From: Aquiflexum sp041749095
GTDB lineage: Bacteria > Bacteroidota > Bacteroidia > Cytophagales > Cyclobacteriaceae
NCBI RefSeq assembly: GCF_041749095.1
Contig: NZ_JBGTCA010000011.1
Span: 1-64,000, forward strand
Direction: 5' to 3'
DNA: 64,000 nucleotides
The translations under genes were made by a program, and so were the position numbers. Shown piece by piece: positions 1-9,262 of this stretch (position 1 is its first letter; every line of letters begins with the position of its first letter). A model generated the notes under the pieces. It did no database searches. It saw only the letters and a program-made list of their open reading frames with translations, and was not told the origin of the DNA.

Positions 1-770
1 TGGATCATATCATGAACACCCTGATTGATGCTGAAAACGGAGAAAAAATTCCTATTCACTATGTGGCAGATATTGTAAGTGGAAGCGGTCCAAACACCAT
101 CAACCGGGAAAATGTACAGCGAAAAACCGTTGTCTCGGCAAATGTATCAGGACGGGATCAAAAGAGTGTAGTTGATGAAATCAGATCCAAAATTTCCGAA
201 AGCATCCAACTTCCTGAGGGCTATCATGTGGAACTTGGTGGGCAATTTGAAGCAGAAGAGGAAGCTTCCACGACCCTATTGGTCACATCGTTCTTTGCCA
301 TTCTGATTATTTTCATGATCCTCTTTCAGGAGTTTAAAAAAGTCAATCTTGCTTCCATCATATTGATCAATCTACCTTTGGCCCTGATCGGTGGAATCTT
401 AAGTATATACTTTACAAGTGGCATACTGAGTATTCCTGCCATTATAGGATTTATAACCCTATTTGGTATTGCTACCAGAAATGGAATTCTTCTGGTATCC
501 CACTATGAAAGTCTTAAGGAACAAGGCCTTGGACTCTATGAGACAGTGATTCAAGGCTCAAAAGACAGATTGAGTCCAATCCTGATGACGGCTATAACAG
601 CCGGTCTTGCACTGATTCCCCTTGCTCTTGCCGGAGACCTTCCTGGGAATGAAATCCAAAGCCCAATGGCAAAAGTGATTTTGGGTGGTTTGACCACTTC
701 TACGCTGCTTAACCTGATCATTGTCCCAATGGTCTATTTTCTAGTCAACTCAAAAACTGAAACCAAATGA
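1..770 (+). CDS. RND heavy-metal efflux pump (CusA/CzcA type), C-terminal part
   Basis: The reading frame is open from the left edge, so only the last roughly 255 residues of a protein of usually more than 1000 residues are present. RND pumps of this group export metal cations across the envelope using the proton gradient. The segment holds the end of the second periplasmic domain and then about five hydrophobic helices, including IIGFITLFGIATRNGILLV, which is typical of the CusA/CzcA C-terminal membrane half. The stop overlaps the start of the next gene as ATGA (767-770), so the two are probably translationally coupled as pump and outer-membrane channel. The family is confident; the metal specificity cannot be read from this part. 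Confidence 0.9.
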   Translation, partial: DHIMNTLIDAENGEKIPIHYVADIVSGSGPNTINRENVQRKTVVSANVSGRDQKSVVDEIRSKISESIQLPEGYHVELGGQFEAEEEASTTLLVTSFFAILIIFMILFQEFKKVNLASIILINLPLALIGGILSIYFTSGILSIPAIIGFITLFGIATRNGILLVSHYESLKEQGLGLYETVIQGSKDRLSPILMTAITAGLALIPLALAGDLPGNEIQSPMAKVILGGLTTSTLLNLIIVPMVYFLVNSKTETK

Positions 771-1948
771 AAAAGCCAATACTCCTTTATATACTTTTGC
801 TTTTGGCCTTTGTGCATTCGAAAGGTCAATCAAGCTTTGATGTCGTAATGGCGGAGGTGGAAAAAAACAATAAAACCTTACAGGCTAATTACCAAAAACA
901 ACAAGCACAAAATCTCCAGTTCAAATCGGAAATGCCCTTATACAACCCAAATATCGAGTATGATTATTTGTACGGATTTCCTTTTACTGCGGGAAATCAA
1001 ACAGATGTATTGGTCAATCAGTCTTTTGATTTCCCAACGGTATATGGCAAAAGAAAGCAGCTTGCAAATGAACAAATTGCCCAATTCTCTTACAACTATG
1101 ATGCAGCAAGACAAGAGATATTATTTGAGACACAATCCACCTGTATTGAATTGGTCTATAGAAATAAACTTCACCAACAATTCCAGCTAAGAAAAACTGC
1201 CATAGAAAACCTTCTAAGCGACTTTGAAACAAAGCTGGAAACGGGTGATGGAAATATCCTTGATGTAAACAAAGCAAGGTTGCAGTTGATCGAAATCAAT
1301 AAGGAATTCCAATTGAATCTTTCCGAAATTAACCAACTTAACCAAAAGCTGACAGGCTTGAATGGTGGGATAGTATTGTCTTTTACTGAAACCATCTATC
1401 CCGAAATGGATCCAATTCCGTTTTTTGAGGATTTATATGATGAGATACAGATAGAAGACCCTGCACTGAAATTCATCGAACTGGAAACCGCAACTGCAAA
1501 AAGACAACTGGAATTGAGTAAAGCCCTTGCCCTGCCCAAAATGGAAGCAGGTTATAGACATCAGGGGATCTTGGGGCAGACTTTCAATGGGTTTCATATA
1601 GGCACATCAATACCGCTTTGGGAAAACAAATACAAAGTTCGTCAAAGTGAAGCTGCTGTAATGTTTTCAGATTTACGCGTTCGGGATTATCAAAACGAGA
1701 AGTTTTATGATGTCAAACAGTTGGTTGAAAAATATGAGAAATTGTCAAAAACCTACCATGAATATAAATCCGTCCTTTCGGTTATAAACAGTTTGGAGTA
1801 CCTTGACAAAGCCTTGGAAGTAGGCCATATCTCAACCATCGTATATTTTATGGAGTCCAATTATTACTATATGGCCTACAACAATTTTTTGTTGACAGAA
1901 AAGGATTACTATGCAGTCAAGGCTGAGATTTTGAAGTTTAGGTTGTAG
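767..1948 (+). CDS. TolC/CusC-type outer membrane efflux protein
   Basis: This 393-residue protein starts with a signal peptide (hydrophobic LLYILLLLAFVHS, cleavage near SKGQ) and continues with long alpha-helical stretches in two similar halves, as in outer membrane factors that form the exit duct of tripartite pumps. It is slightly short for the family (usually 410-480). The ATGA overlap with the upstream RND pump shows that they act together, probably as a metal efflux unit; the adaptor gene must lie to the left of the window. The substrate is unknown. Confidence 0.85.
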   Translation: MKKPILLYILLLLAFVHSKGQSSFDVVMAEVEKNNKTLQANYQKQQAQNLQFKSEMPLYNPNIEYDYLYGFPFTAGNQTDVLVNQSFDFPTVYGKRKQLANEQIAQFSYNYDAARQEILFETQSTCIELVYRNKLHQQFQLRKTAIENLLSDFETKLETGDGNILDVNKARLQLIEINKEFQLNLSEINQLNQKLTGLNGGIVLSFTETIYPEMDPIPFFEDLYDEIQIEDPALKFIELETATAKRQLELSKALALPKMEAGYRHQGILGQTFNGFHIGTSIPLWENKYKVRQSEAAVMFSDLRVRDYQNEKFYDVKQLVEKYEKLSKTYHEYKSVLSVINSLEYLDKALEVGHISTIVYFMESNYYYMAYNNFLLTEKDYYAVKAEILKFRL

Positions 1949-1968
1949 ATATCATGCTATTCCTACTA

Positions 1969-2072
1969 TTCGGAAGTTTCGGTACCGAATCCAGATAAAA
2001 GGGATTTGTAATCACAACCTGCTATTCGGGATTTGTAATCCCGAATCCAGATAAAAGGGATTTGTAATCCCA
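1969..2072. repeat. Palindromic intergenic repeats (REP-like)
   Basis: Two adjacent copies of a roughly 50-bp unit lie here. The centre 2024-2046 is a perfect inverted repeat: ATTCGGGATT, spacer TGT, AATCCCGAAT. It is followed by CCAGATAAAAGGGATTTGTA and another AATCCC. Degenerate copies occur at 2748-2795, 2815-2880 and 7041-7080. No coding potential is seen. The repeats resemble REP elements of Bacteroidota, and the hairpins may also end transcription of the efflux genes. Confidence 0.7.
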
Positions 2073-2227
2073 ATCACTTCCTTAAAGCTTGCTTACCCGA
2101 ATTGCAAACGGGTTATTCAGATGTTTCGATCCTGCATTCATATGGTAAACTAAAATGCCTTGGGTTAAATATCGGGGAGAAAGTTAATTTAGAACAAAAA
2201 ATTAATCCTATGGTACCACTTCAGAAT

Positions 2228-2614
2228 TTAATTTCTCCGGTGAAATTTATATCCCATTCCTACCGACCAAATCCATTCGTCTGTTGTGTCTTTATGAAAA
2301 AAAGGGGTAAAAAAAGCAAATCTTTTATGATCAATTCTTGGACCTACACCTAACCTTGCACCGGTCTTCCCATTCAGCACATAGAACGAGGGAAAGGCAC
2401 CAACACCAATTTTTAGATTTTGGTTTAAAGAGAGTAACAAACTTGGACCACCAACATTTACAGCATAAAATTTTTCTCCTACAGAAAACCCCAGCATACC
2501 TTCCAATTGTAAATCCCATTTAGGATTTTGCTTTGTATGTTCATGGTCCTGCCCTATTGAAACTTTTGAAAATATTAAACATAGTAATAGGGTTCCGAAT
2601 ATTATTTTTCTCAT
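2228..2614 (-). CDS. Small secreted hypothetical protein
   Basis: A protein of 128 residues is read from the internal start at 2614 (MRKIIFGTLLLCL), because a clean signal peptide begins there; an upstream in-frame start at 2701 would add 29 residues in front of it. After cleavage near SIGQ the chain alternates polar and hydrophobic residues and contains glycine-rich turns (GMLGFSVGEKFYAVNVGG, VGMGYKF near the end), suggesting a small outer-membrane beta barrel or periplasmic sandwich. I do not recognise the family. It lies alone between two clusters of palindromic repeats. Confidence 0.55.
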   Translation of the reverse strand: MRKIIFGTLLLCLIFSKVSIGQDHEHTKQNPKWDLQLEGMLGFSVGEKFYAVNVGGPSLLLSLNQNLKIGVGAFPSFYVLNGKTGARLGVGPRIDHKRFAFFTPFFHKDTTDEWIWSVGMGYKFHRRN

Positions 2615-2747
2615 TTCTGTGTGATTAAAATTAGACTTTTCAGGTAAATACTGTTTTAAAATGAAAATCTTCGCCAACGCTTGAAGATTATTCCAAGCCA
2701 CGAAACTAAAACCTATCTCATAAAAATCCTAACTAGCCAAACTGCTA

Positions 2748-2880
2748 TTCGGCATTTGTAATACCTAATCCAGATAAAAAGGATTTGTAATCCCATTTTT
2801 AACTTAAAACCTCCCTAAACGGGATTACAAATTCCGACTTATCTGATCTCGTGATTGCTAATCCCGAGAAGCGAGAAAAA
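2748..2880. repeat. Palindromic intergenic repeats, further copies
   Basis: These are degenerate copies of the GGGATTTGTAATCCC unit, one in forward orientation (2748-2795, ending AAAAAGGATTTGTAATCCC) and one inverted (2815-2880, with GGGATTACAAATTCC and CTAATCCCGAGAAGCGAG). Together with the copies at 1969-2072 they bracket the small hypothetical gene. The sequence downstream of the GlxA-type gene may use them as terminators. Confidence 0.6.
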
Positions 2881-2884
2881 AGGG

Positions 2885-3856
2885 TTAATTGCTCAATTTA
2901 AATTCGGATGGTGATTTCCCGTAATGTTGTTTCCACATCCTTCTTAATTGTCTTGGGTCTTTGAATCCACATTGTGAAGCAATAAAATCAATGGTGTATC
3001 CAGGGTGTCTCAATAAGGTTTCAGCATGGGCCAGCCGGCTTCTGGTTTTATAATCATTGATGCTGATTCCTGTATGTTTGCGAAACAAACGGGTAAGATT
3101 CCTGTCGGACATATTGACCATTTCAGCAAGATTCTCAATGGAATTCTTCTCGAGAGGATGTTGAAGGATATAATCCTGAACGGTGTGGATGGAAGGGTGA
3201 ATATGGGTCCTGAAATCCAGGTAAATACTTCCCTGGGATTGCCCTCCTGTTCTCCTTAAAAACACCACCATTTCACGGGCGACTTTGGAAGTCATTACAG
3301 GACCGTAATGCTCTTCCACAATAAATAATGCCATATCAATCCCTGATGTCATCCCTGCACTGGTATACATATTGCCATCTTTAACATATAACTGGTCATT
3401 GATAACCTTAATATTTGGATAATTCTTTTTCAAATAATCTGTGCATTTCCAGTGGGTTGTACAGGTTCTATTATTGAGCATTTGAGATGCAGCCAATACA
3501 AATGTACCTGAACAAACTGAGCATATGTTTACCCCCTTTTTGTAATTATCCTGTATCCACTCAAAAAATTTATTGTATCCGACTTTCAACTGACCATCCT
3601 GAATAGAGTGAAAATCTATTCCGGCTATAAATAAATAATCACCTTCATTCAGGTCAAAATTGTCAAATGATTGCAAGGCTTTAAAAACCAAACCTTGTTG
3701 GGACACCACATCTACATCAGAATCCAAGCCACAATACTGGATATTAAAATGTGCACCAAATTGATTGGCTTCATAAAATACTTGAACAGGTCCTGATAGA
3801 TCTATCAAATGGACATTTGGTAAAACAGCAAATACAACATGGATCTCATTTTTCAT
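2885..3856 (-). CDS. GlxA-family transcriptional regulator (DJ-1/PfpI plus AraC HTH)
   Basis: The protein has 323 residues. Residues about 5-175 form a DJ-1/PfpI (class I glutamine amidotransferase-like) domain with the nucleophile-elbow cysteine in CSVCSGTFVLA. Residues about 220-320 are an AraC-type double helix-turn-helix (ENLAEMVNMSDRNLTRLFRK, then FIASQCGFKDPRQLRRMWKQ). The length is normal for GlxA/FtrA-like regulators, which usually control amino-acid, amine or detoxification genes. It is divergent from the hydrolase at 4075 across a 218-bp spacer, so that gene is a possible target. The ligand cannot be predicted. Confidence 0.88.
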   Translation of the reverse strand: MKNEIHVVFAVLPNVHLIDLSGPVQVFYEANQFGAHFNIQYCGLDSDVDVVSQQGLVFKALQSFDNFDLNEGDYLFIAGIDFHSIQDGQLKVGYNKFFEWIQDNYKKGVNICSVCSGTFVLAASQMLNNRTCTTHWKCTDYLKKNYPNIKVINDQLYVKDGNMYTSAGMTSGIDMALFIVEEHYGPVMTSKVAREMVVFLRRTGGQSQGSIYLDFRTHIHPSIHTVQDYILQHPLEKNSIENLAEMVNMSDRNLTRLFRKHTGISINDYKTRSRLAHAETLLRHPGYTIDFIASQCGFKDPRQLRRMWKQHYGKSPSEFKLSN

Positions 3857-4074
3857 TTTTCTAAAATTTATTTGGTGAACAATTACTTATAACGCCTATT
3901 CCCCAAATTTAAGGTATCAAAATGCAGCTAAAAAGGACAAGTAGCGGACAGATCAAGCCAAAAAAACATATCAAAATAATGATGTCCTGTTATGTCCGCT
4001 AACTGTCCTTCTTTTTTGTGATTCACCGATCTAGATTTGCGTTACAAAACCCTGTAAACCAAATCTATAACACT

Positions 4075-5055
4075 ATGAAAATTAAACTATTATTACTGCT
4101 GGCACTTAATTTAAGTGTCAGTAATTTAACCAAAAAAAGCATTTATGAAAGTGTACAAGTTGGTGAAGAAATCCTGATTCCATCAACAATAGAAATCATT
4201 TCAGGATCCTTGCTCCTACCCGAACAGGAAAAGAGAAATTCACCCTCACCGGTATTTATTATTATCAGTGGAAGTGGTGACTTTTCTTATAGAAGCCATT
4301 TTAAAGAAGGAGCGGACTATACCTTGTTTAAGGATATTTCCTCCATGCTCCTTGATCATGGCATCGGGGTGTTTTTATTGGAAAAGAGAGGCATTAACCG
4401 CTCCAGTGGGAACTGGCAAAAAGCAGGGTTTCAAGAATATGCCCTTGATGTGAAAAAGGTAATGGATTACCTTCTGCAACGGCCGGAAATTGACCCCTCA
4501 AGAATCAGCATATTGGGACACAGCCAAGGTGGTTATATTGCCCAAATGGTAGCCTCCTTATTTCCGGAAGATGTTTTTTCGGTCATAAACCTGGCCGGAC
4601 CTGCGCAACCTGTTTTTGATCAGGTGATGTCTGATATGGAAAAAAGGTATGACTGTAATGAAAAAAGTGCTTTGGGAAAGACCTATAAAAAAGCTGCTTT
4701 ATTCTCTGGGTTGTCATTGATGAAATTTTCATCCAATATGATAAAACCAACTTTTTTGAGCCATGTGATATCCCATGACCCATCAGTGTATATTTCCAAT
4801 ATAGCATGCCCTATGCTTTCCATATATGCAGAAAATGATAATATGGTTGATTATTACAAAAATATGCTGTTGATGGATCAGTACATAGAAAGAGATCCAA
4901 TGAAGCATACTGCATATTTTCTTCCAGACACCAATCATTATTTTTTCAATTCTGAGATGTGTTTCGATTGGGACAAGGCCGATAAAACTACAAATCGCTC
5001 TTTATTATGGCTTATAAGTAATTGGGTAGACCAAATTTCAAAATCAAAAATATAG
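4075..5055 (+). CDS. Secreted alpha/beta hydrolase
   Basis: A protein of 326 residues is read from the ATG at 4075, which opens a signal peptide (MKIKLLLLLALNLSVSN); an earlier in-frame start at 4018 would place 19 residues before it. It has an alpha/beta-hydrolase fold: oxyanion region IIISGSGDFSYRS, nucleophile elbow LGHSQGGYIAQ (Ser), a probable acid in YAENDNMVDYY, and a catalytic His in DTNHYFF. It is probably a periplasmic esterase or peptidase-like enzyme; the substrate is unknown. It is followed closely by a secreted hypothetical gene and an S41 peptidase gene, forming a likely three-gene operon. Confidence 0.75.
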   Translation: MKIKLLLLLALNLSVSNLTKKSIYESVQVGEEILIPSTIEIISGSLLLPEQEKRNSPSPVFIIISGSGDFSYRSHFKEGADYTLFKDISSMLLDHGIGVFLLEKRGINRSSGNWQKAGFQEYALDVKKVMDYLLQRPEIDPSRISILGHSQGGYIAQMVASLFPEDVFSVINLAGPAQPVFDQVMSDMEKRYDCNEKSALGKTYKKAALFSGLSLMKFSSNMIKPTFLSHVISHDPSVYISNIACPMLSIYAENDNMVDYYKNMLLMDQYIERDPMKHTAYFLPDTNHYFFNSEMCFDWDKADKTTNRSLLWLISNWVDQISKSKI

Positions 5056-5061
5056 AATGTT

Positions 5062-5898
5062 ATGAAAAAGTATTTAAGCCTCGTGTTGGGTTTCTATTTG
5101 CTGTTGAACCCCAATAACTCCATCGCTATGGATCCAGGTGATCCTCCAAAAAACTCCATTACCATCTCCGCAGGTTTGTCCATTTTATCAAGACAGGACC
5201 TGGTTTATTCTCCCTTTGTTCACCGTGATTTATCAACCACAAATTATGGATTCAACTTTCAAAGAAACGGAAAAACCTTCCAATATTTCAACTTGGGATT
5301 TTCCCATAACTCATCCCAATTGGTTGATTTTGAGGAGATCCCAATGGACGGGCACCATCATGGTTTTCATCCACATGAGTTCCTGTTTATCCACTCGGTT
5401 TATGGTATTGGAAAACCATATAAAAAAACTGAAAAGAACATCTCCTACCTTGGCACTGCTGTGAGAATGGATATGCAGGCCTCCTTTTACAGTTTTGCAC
5501 TGTCAAATATGTTTGGGTACTTCATCAATCAGTCCTTGGCAATATGGCACAGAAAAACCCATTTTCTACATGAAAAGCATACGTTGAGTCATCAATTGGA
5601 ACTCCCCATGATTTCTTGGATGGCCCGGCCACCTTATCTGGCAGAAGATGACGGATTTATTGAAAATATCTCCTCCCACAAATCTTCATTAATCCTTTTG
5701 GAATTTGTGAAAGATGGAAAATTGGTTTCCTGGAACCAACTTCAAAGGGCCAACTTTCAGCTGGAGTACAGATTTTCAATCTCCCGGAAAATCAGTTTGG
5801 GAATGGATTATAAACTTGACATCATACGGACCACGTTTCCTAGGGCTTTGAATTCCTATCAACAAAACCTCAACTTGACAACCACTTTAAAATTCTAA
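5062..5898 (+). CDS. Secreted hypothetical protein, probable outer-membrane barrel
   Basis: The protein has 278 residues and an N-terminal signal peptide (KKYLSLVLGFYLLL). The rest alternates hydrophobic and polar residues in beta-strand-like stretches and ends in NLNLTTTLKF, the terminal aromatic residue typical of outer membrane barrels. A histidine-rich turn, GHHHGFHPHEF, lies near residue 95. I do not recognise a named family. It starts 6 bases after the hydrolase stop and 4 bases precede the next start, so it is co-transcribed with both neighbours. Confidence 0.65.
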   Translation: MKKYLSLVLGFYLLLNPNNSIAMDPGDPPKNSITISAGLSILSRQDLVYSPFVHRDLSTTNYGFNFQRNGKTFQYFNLGFSHNSSQLVDFEEIPMDGHHHGFHPHEFLFIHSVYGIGKPYKKTEKNISYLGTAVRMDMQASFYSFALSNMFGYFINQSLAIWHRKTHFLHEKHTLSHQLELPMISWMARPPYLAEDDGFIENISSHKSSLILLEFVKDGKLVSWNQLQRANFQLEYRFSISRKISLGMDYKLDIIRTTFPRALNSYQQNLNLTTTLKF

Positions 5899-5902
5899 AA
5901 AA

Positions 5903-6925
5903 ATGAAAAATTCAAAATATATAATTTCCTCATTATTGATTTCTTTCTCCTTAACATTTCAATCATGTAACCAAATATTTGAGGAAGTACCATCAAATGA
6001 TAAAGGATCCATATTTGAAAACTTTTGGCAAAATTTTCAGGATGATTATGCACTATTTGAAGAAAGAGGAATTGAATGGAATGAAATCTATGCACAATAT
6101 AGACCCTTGGTTAATTTCAATACCACGGATGAGGCATTGTTTGGAATTCTTTCGGAAATGATAAAACCCATTGAAGATGGACATGTTGCGTTGATGGCTC
6201 CGGGAATTGGCGCCTTTGATGCTAACCCCTATTTCAGAGATAGAATTGAAGATAATTTGTTTGATCTGGATTTGATAGTCAACAATTACCTGGAACCTGG
6301 TTATAAGCAGAATGGGCACAAATTTGTTTATGGGAAAATAAAAAACCATAACATGGCCTATTTACATTTTGATGTCTTTCGTAAAGAATCTGTAAAATTA
6401 GATGACCTGTTAAGGGAATTTGCACAAGTCGATTCCTATATCATCGATTTAAGGCACAATAATGGTGGCGACGTTTCATTATGTTTTTCCTTTTTGGGCA
6501 GATTTACGGAGGAAAAGAAATTGTTTCTAAGCAGCAAAACCAAAAACGGCAAAGGTGCAAATGATTATACTGCCTGGTTTGATTGGCATTTAAATCCTTC
6601 AGGAAAATTCCTGGACAAACATGTTTATATTTTAACAGACCGCTATACCGTGAGCGCTGCTGAAAGGATGGTAATGGCAGCAAAGACGGTTCCAAAAGTA
6701 CTTATAGTAGGAGATACTACAAATGGCACTTTCGGAACAAAAATCTCAAGAGAATTGGCCAATGGATGGTTTTACTCCTACTCAATACAGAAAGTCAAAA
6801 TGTTTGATGGCCAAAGTTACGAGGGAATTGGTTTGCCACCTGATATCTATGTGAAAAATGAACCCGAAGAAATGAAAGATGGTCGGGACAGTGTTCTTGA
6901 AAAAGTTTTTTTACAAAATCAATGA
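5903..6925 (+). CDS. S41-family (C-terminal processing/tricorn-like) peptidase lipoprotein
   Basis: The protein has 340 residues. The N-terminus is a lipoprotein signal (SLTFQSCNQ, acylated Cys near residue 22). The N-terminal helical region (NFWQNFQDDYALFEERGI) is that seen in Bacteroidota S41 lipoproteins. The C-terminal catalytic domain carries YIIDLRHNNGGD and the nucleophile region DRYTVSAAERMVMA, followed by GDTTNGTFG. No PDZ domain is evident. It is probably anchored in the envelope and cleaves peptides there. It is the last gene of the 4075-6925 operon, and a strong hairpin follows. Confidence 0.82.
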   Translation: MKNSKYIISSLLISFSLTFQSCNQIFEEVPSNDKGSIFENFWQNFQDDYALFEERGIEWNEIYAQYRPLVNFNTTDEALFGILSEMIKPIEDGHVALMAPGIGAFDANPYFRDRIEDNLFDLDLIVNNYLEPGYKQNGHKFVYGKIKNHNMAYLHFDVFRKESVKLDDLLREFAQVDSYIIDLRHNNGGDVSLCFSFLGRFTEEKKLFLSSKTKNGKGANDYTAWFDWHLNPSGKFLDKHVYILTDRYTVSAAERMVMAAKTVPKVLIVGDTTNGTFGTKISRELANGWFYSYSIQKVKMFDGQSYEGIGLPPDIYVKNEPEEMKDGRDSVLEKVFLQNQ

Positions 6926-6984
6926 ATTAATGTGGATTGATTAAGTTTAAAAAAAGATTCATTCTTTCCAATCCTATTTCAAAT

Positions 6985-7018
6985 ATAAGCCCGTAAAATT
7001 GATCTTTTACGGGCTTAT
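6985..7018 (+). terminator. Rho-independent terminator candidate
   Basis: A 14-bp perfect stem (ATAAGCCCGTAAAA paired with TTTTACGGGCTTAT) closes a 6-base loop, 60 bases after the S41 peptidase stop. There is no long T tract, but the stem is followed by AT-rich sequence. It fits the end of the 4075-6925 transcript. Confidence 0.7.
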
Positions 7019-7295
7019 ACTTATTATATTTCAATTTCCGATTATCTGTCCTCGCAATTACAAATCCCAAGAAGCGAGCATTTTACCATTGGTAAAATGG
7101 AAGTATGGAGTCGTCCATTTTGCAAAGGACATTACAAGGTCAATTGACCGCTTAAAATACTTTTAGTGTTCAATTGACACTATTAGTAATTAAAAAGTAT
7201 TAATTGGTGTAAATTGAAGTCAGCTGGGGCAGAATGTATTAAATACGGATATCTTGCAGTGATATTTTGAAACAAATATCAAATTCATCAAAAAA
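7019..7295. other. Intergenic region
   Basis: It holds a degenerate copy of the AATTACAAATCCC...GAAGCGAG repeat (7041-7080) and a short inverted repeat, ATTTTACC and GGTAAAAT (7080-7098), with a three-base loop. Two CAATTGAC copies occur near 7140 and 7172. I see no gene; the last part presumably holds the promoter of the SRPBCC gene. Confidence 0.5.
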
Positions 7296-7757
7296 ATGGA
7301 ACAAAAACAATATAAAATCGAAATCAAGGCTTCTATTGAAAAGGTTTTTGACTATATGCTTGGCCTGAGTAGTAAAAAAACCTATGAACAATGGACCTCC
7401 GTATTCAATCCGGCCTCAACCTTTGAGGGAAGTTGGGAAAAGGGATCCGGAATTTTGTTTATCGGAACAAACGAAAATGGAAACCGTGAAGGAATGATTT
7501 CAAGAATTATTAAAAACATTCCAAACCAATTAGTTTCTGTTCAGCATTACGGCATTTTGGAGGGAGAAAAGGAAATATTAGAAGGCACCCAAGTCGATCA
7601 GTGGGCTGGTGGAATGGAGAACTATAGTTTTGAGAAAAATGGAAATAAAACCATAGTAACCGTGGAAGTCGATGTAACCGGAGAATTTTCGGAACACTTT
7701 GATTCAACCTATCCAAAAGCTTTGCAAAAATTGAAAGAAATAGTAGAGGCAGAATAA
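7296..7757 (+). CDS. SRPBCC-domain protein (AHSA1-like)
   Basis: This 153-residue single-domain protein has no signal peptide. It has the START/SRPBCC pattern: an opening strand (YKIEIKASIEKVFDYML), a middle Trp/Gly region (TFEGSWEKGSGILFIG), and a long C-terminal helix (FDSTYPKALQKLKEIVEAE). Such proteins bind hydrophobic ligands or act as co-chaperone-like factors, and most lack an assigned role. It lies 10 bases before a secreted acetylesterase gene, so co-transcription is possible although the functions do not obviously match. Confidence 0.75.
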   Translation: MEQKQYKIEIKASIEKVFDYMLGLSSKKTYEQWTSVFNPASTFEGSWEKGSGILFIGTNENGNREGMISRIIKNIPNQLVSVQHYGILEGEKEILEGTQVDQWAGGMENYSFEKNGNKTIVTVEVDVTGEFSEHFDSTYPKALQKLKEIVEAE

Positions 7758-7767
7758 AATCAAAAAC

Positions 7768-8607
7768 ATGAAATTCAAAATAAAACCATTATTTATTGCA
7801 CTTACATTTATAATTATTGCCGGCACAAAAAGCCAGGCACAGGATCCTGATTTTTATATATTTCTAAGCTTCGGTCAATCCAATATGGAAGGACATTCCA
7901 AATTTGAACCAATGGACACTACTGTTGATTCAAGGTTTAAGGTCATGCAAGTGGTGGATTGTAATAATCTTGACAGGAAAAAAGGAAATTGGTATGATGC
8001 TGTGCCGCCTTTGACCCGATGCCATACAGGCATCACTCCGACGGATTATTTTGGACGGACTTTGGTAGCAGGCTTACCTGAAAACATTAATGTCGGCGTC
8101 ATCAATGTCTCTGTTGGAGGATGTAAAATAGAACTCTTTGATAAGGACAATTATGAAACATATACCGCTTCTGCCCCGGGTTGGATGAAAAACATACTCG
8201 ATGAATACGATGGGAATCCTTATGGCCGATTGGTGGAAATGGCGAAGTTGGCACAAAAAGATGGAGTCATCAAAGGTATTTTGTTGCATCAGGGTGAGTC
8301 CAATACGGGTGATACGGAATGGCCTAATAAGGTAAAAGATGTATATGCCAATTTGTTGGATGATCTTGGACTTGATCAAAATACTGTTCCGCTCTTGGCA
8401 GGTGAACTTGTTGAAGAAGCTCAGGGCGGGAAATGTGCTAGCATGAATCCTATTATCAACAAACTTCCCAATACTATTCAAAATGCCCATGTAATTTCAT
8501 CTAAAGACTGTGAGGCAGTTTCTGATGGCCTGCATTTCTCCGCTAAAGGATATCGAAAACTTGGTAAACGTTATGGTGAGAAAATGCTGAATTTACTGGG
8601 AAATTAA
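7768..8607 (+). CDS. Secreted carbohydrate acetylesterase (CE6/sialate O-acetylesterase-like)
   Basis: The protein has 279 residues and a signal peptide (PLFIALTFIIIAGTKSQAQ). It has the SGNH-type blocks of the DUF303/CE6 family: FLSFGQSNMEGHSKF with the nucleophilic Ser, the glycine block NVSVGGCKIELF, the ILLHQGESNTG block, and the C-terminal SDGLHFSAKGYRKLGKRYG with the Asp-x-x-His pair. It probably removes acetyl groups from plant or microbial polysaccharide in the periplasm. It is followed by a decayed second esterase. Confidence 0.85.
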   Translation: MKFKIKPLFIALTFIIIAGTKSQAQDPDFYIFLSFGQSNMEGHSKFEPMDTTVDSRFKVMQVVDCNNLDRKKGNWYDAVPPLTRCHTGITPTDYFGRTLVAGLPENINVGVINVSVGGCKIELFDKDNYETYTASAPGWMKNILDEYDGNPYGRLVEMAKLAQKDGVIKGILLHQGESNTGDTEWPNKVKDVYANLLDDLGLDQNTVPLLAGELVEEAQGGKCASMNPIINKLPNTIQNAHVISSKDCEAVSDGLHFSAKGYRKLGKRYGEKMLNLLGN

Positions 8608-8664
8608 ACTACATCAATAAGAATCATCACCCAATACATTATAAACCTAATTAAACCTAAAGTC

Positions 8665-9044
8665 ATGAAGAAGGTAATTCCTCTCATTTCCTTATCATTA
8701 GGTTTTGGAGATGTCTTCTTACAGGACTTCGAAAAACAGCCACCAGAAGGATTTGACATTGTCAGACCTGACATTTCCAAAGGAAAAATTGATACCATAA
8801 GCTACCCTTCCAAAACTGTAGGCGTGACAAGAAAGGCATTGATTTATACTCCCATCAATACCTTGTAAAAAATAATGTCCCCCATATCTATTACATAGAA
8901 CCAGGAGGTCATGATTTCAAAGTGTGGAAAAATGGACTGTATATGTTTTCCAAGATGTTGTTTAAATCCGTGGACCAATCTACATTTTACAAATACAATC
9001 TCTATGGAACAGTCACCTTTCCTTATTACATTTGTAAAGCTTAG
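8665..9044 (+). pseudogene. Esterase remnant with large internal deletion and frameshift
   Basis: The first 67 codons encode a start with signal-like residues, then SYPSKTVGVTRKALIYTP, as in the N-terminus of secreted esterases of the tributyrin/feruloyl esterase type. The frame stops at 8868. In another frame, from about 8856 to the stop at 9042, the sequence reads VPHIYYIEPGGHDFKVWKNG, matching the C-terminal catalytic His region (GGHDFxVW) of the same kind of enzyme. The central domain with the Ser elbow is missing, so the gene is dead. It follows the acetylesterase in the same direction. Confidence 0.7.
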
Positions 9045-9262
9045 GCCGACTATATACCCATCAGGAGTCAAGTCAATTTCTTCCTAAGATTTTAAATACA
9101 GATGTGAAATCTCTTCTTATATTTGATCAATATAGCTATTTCCAACATGGGGTAAAGGCTGAATTATAAAATACTTATCGGGATTGTGTTGTATATCCTC
9201 AAATCTAAGTTATGTTTGATCTTAAGTAAAAAATTATTTCTCACCCTACAATAAAATATTAT

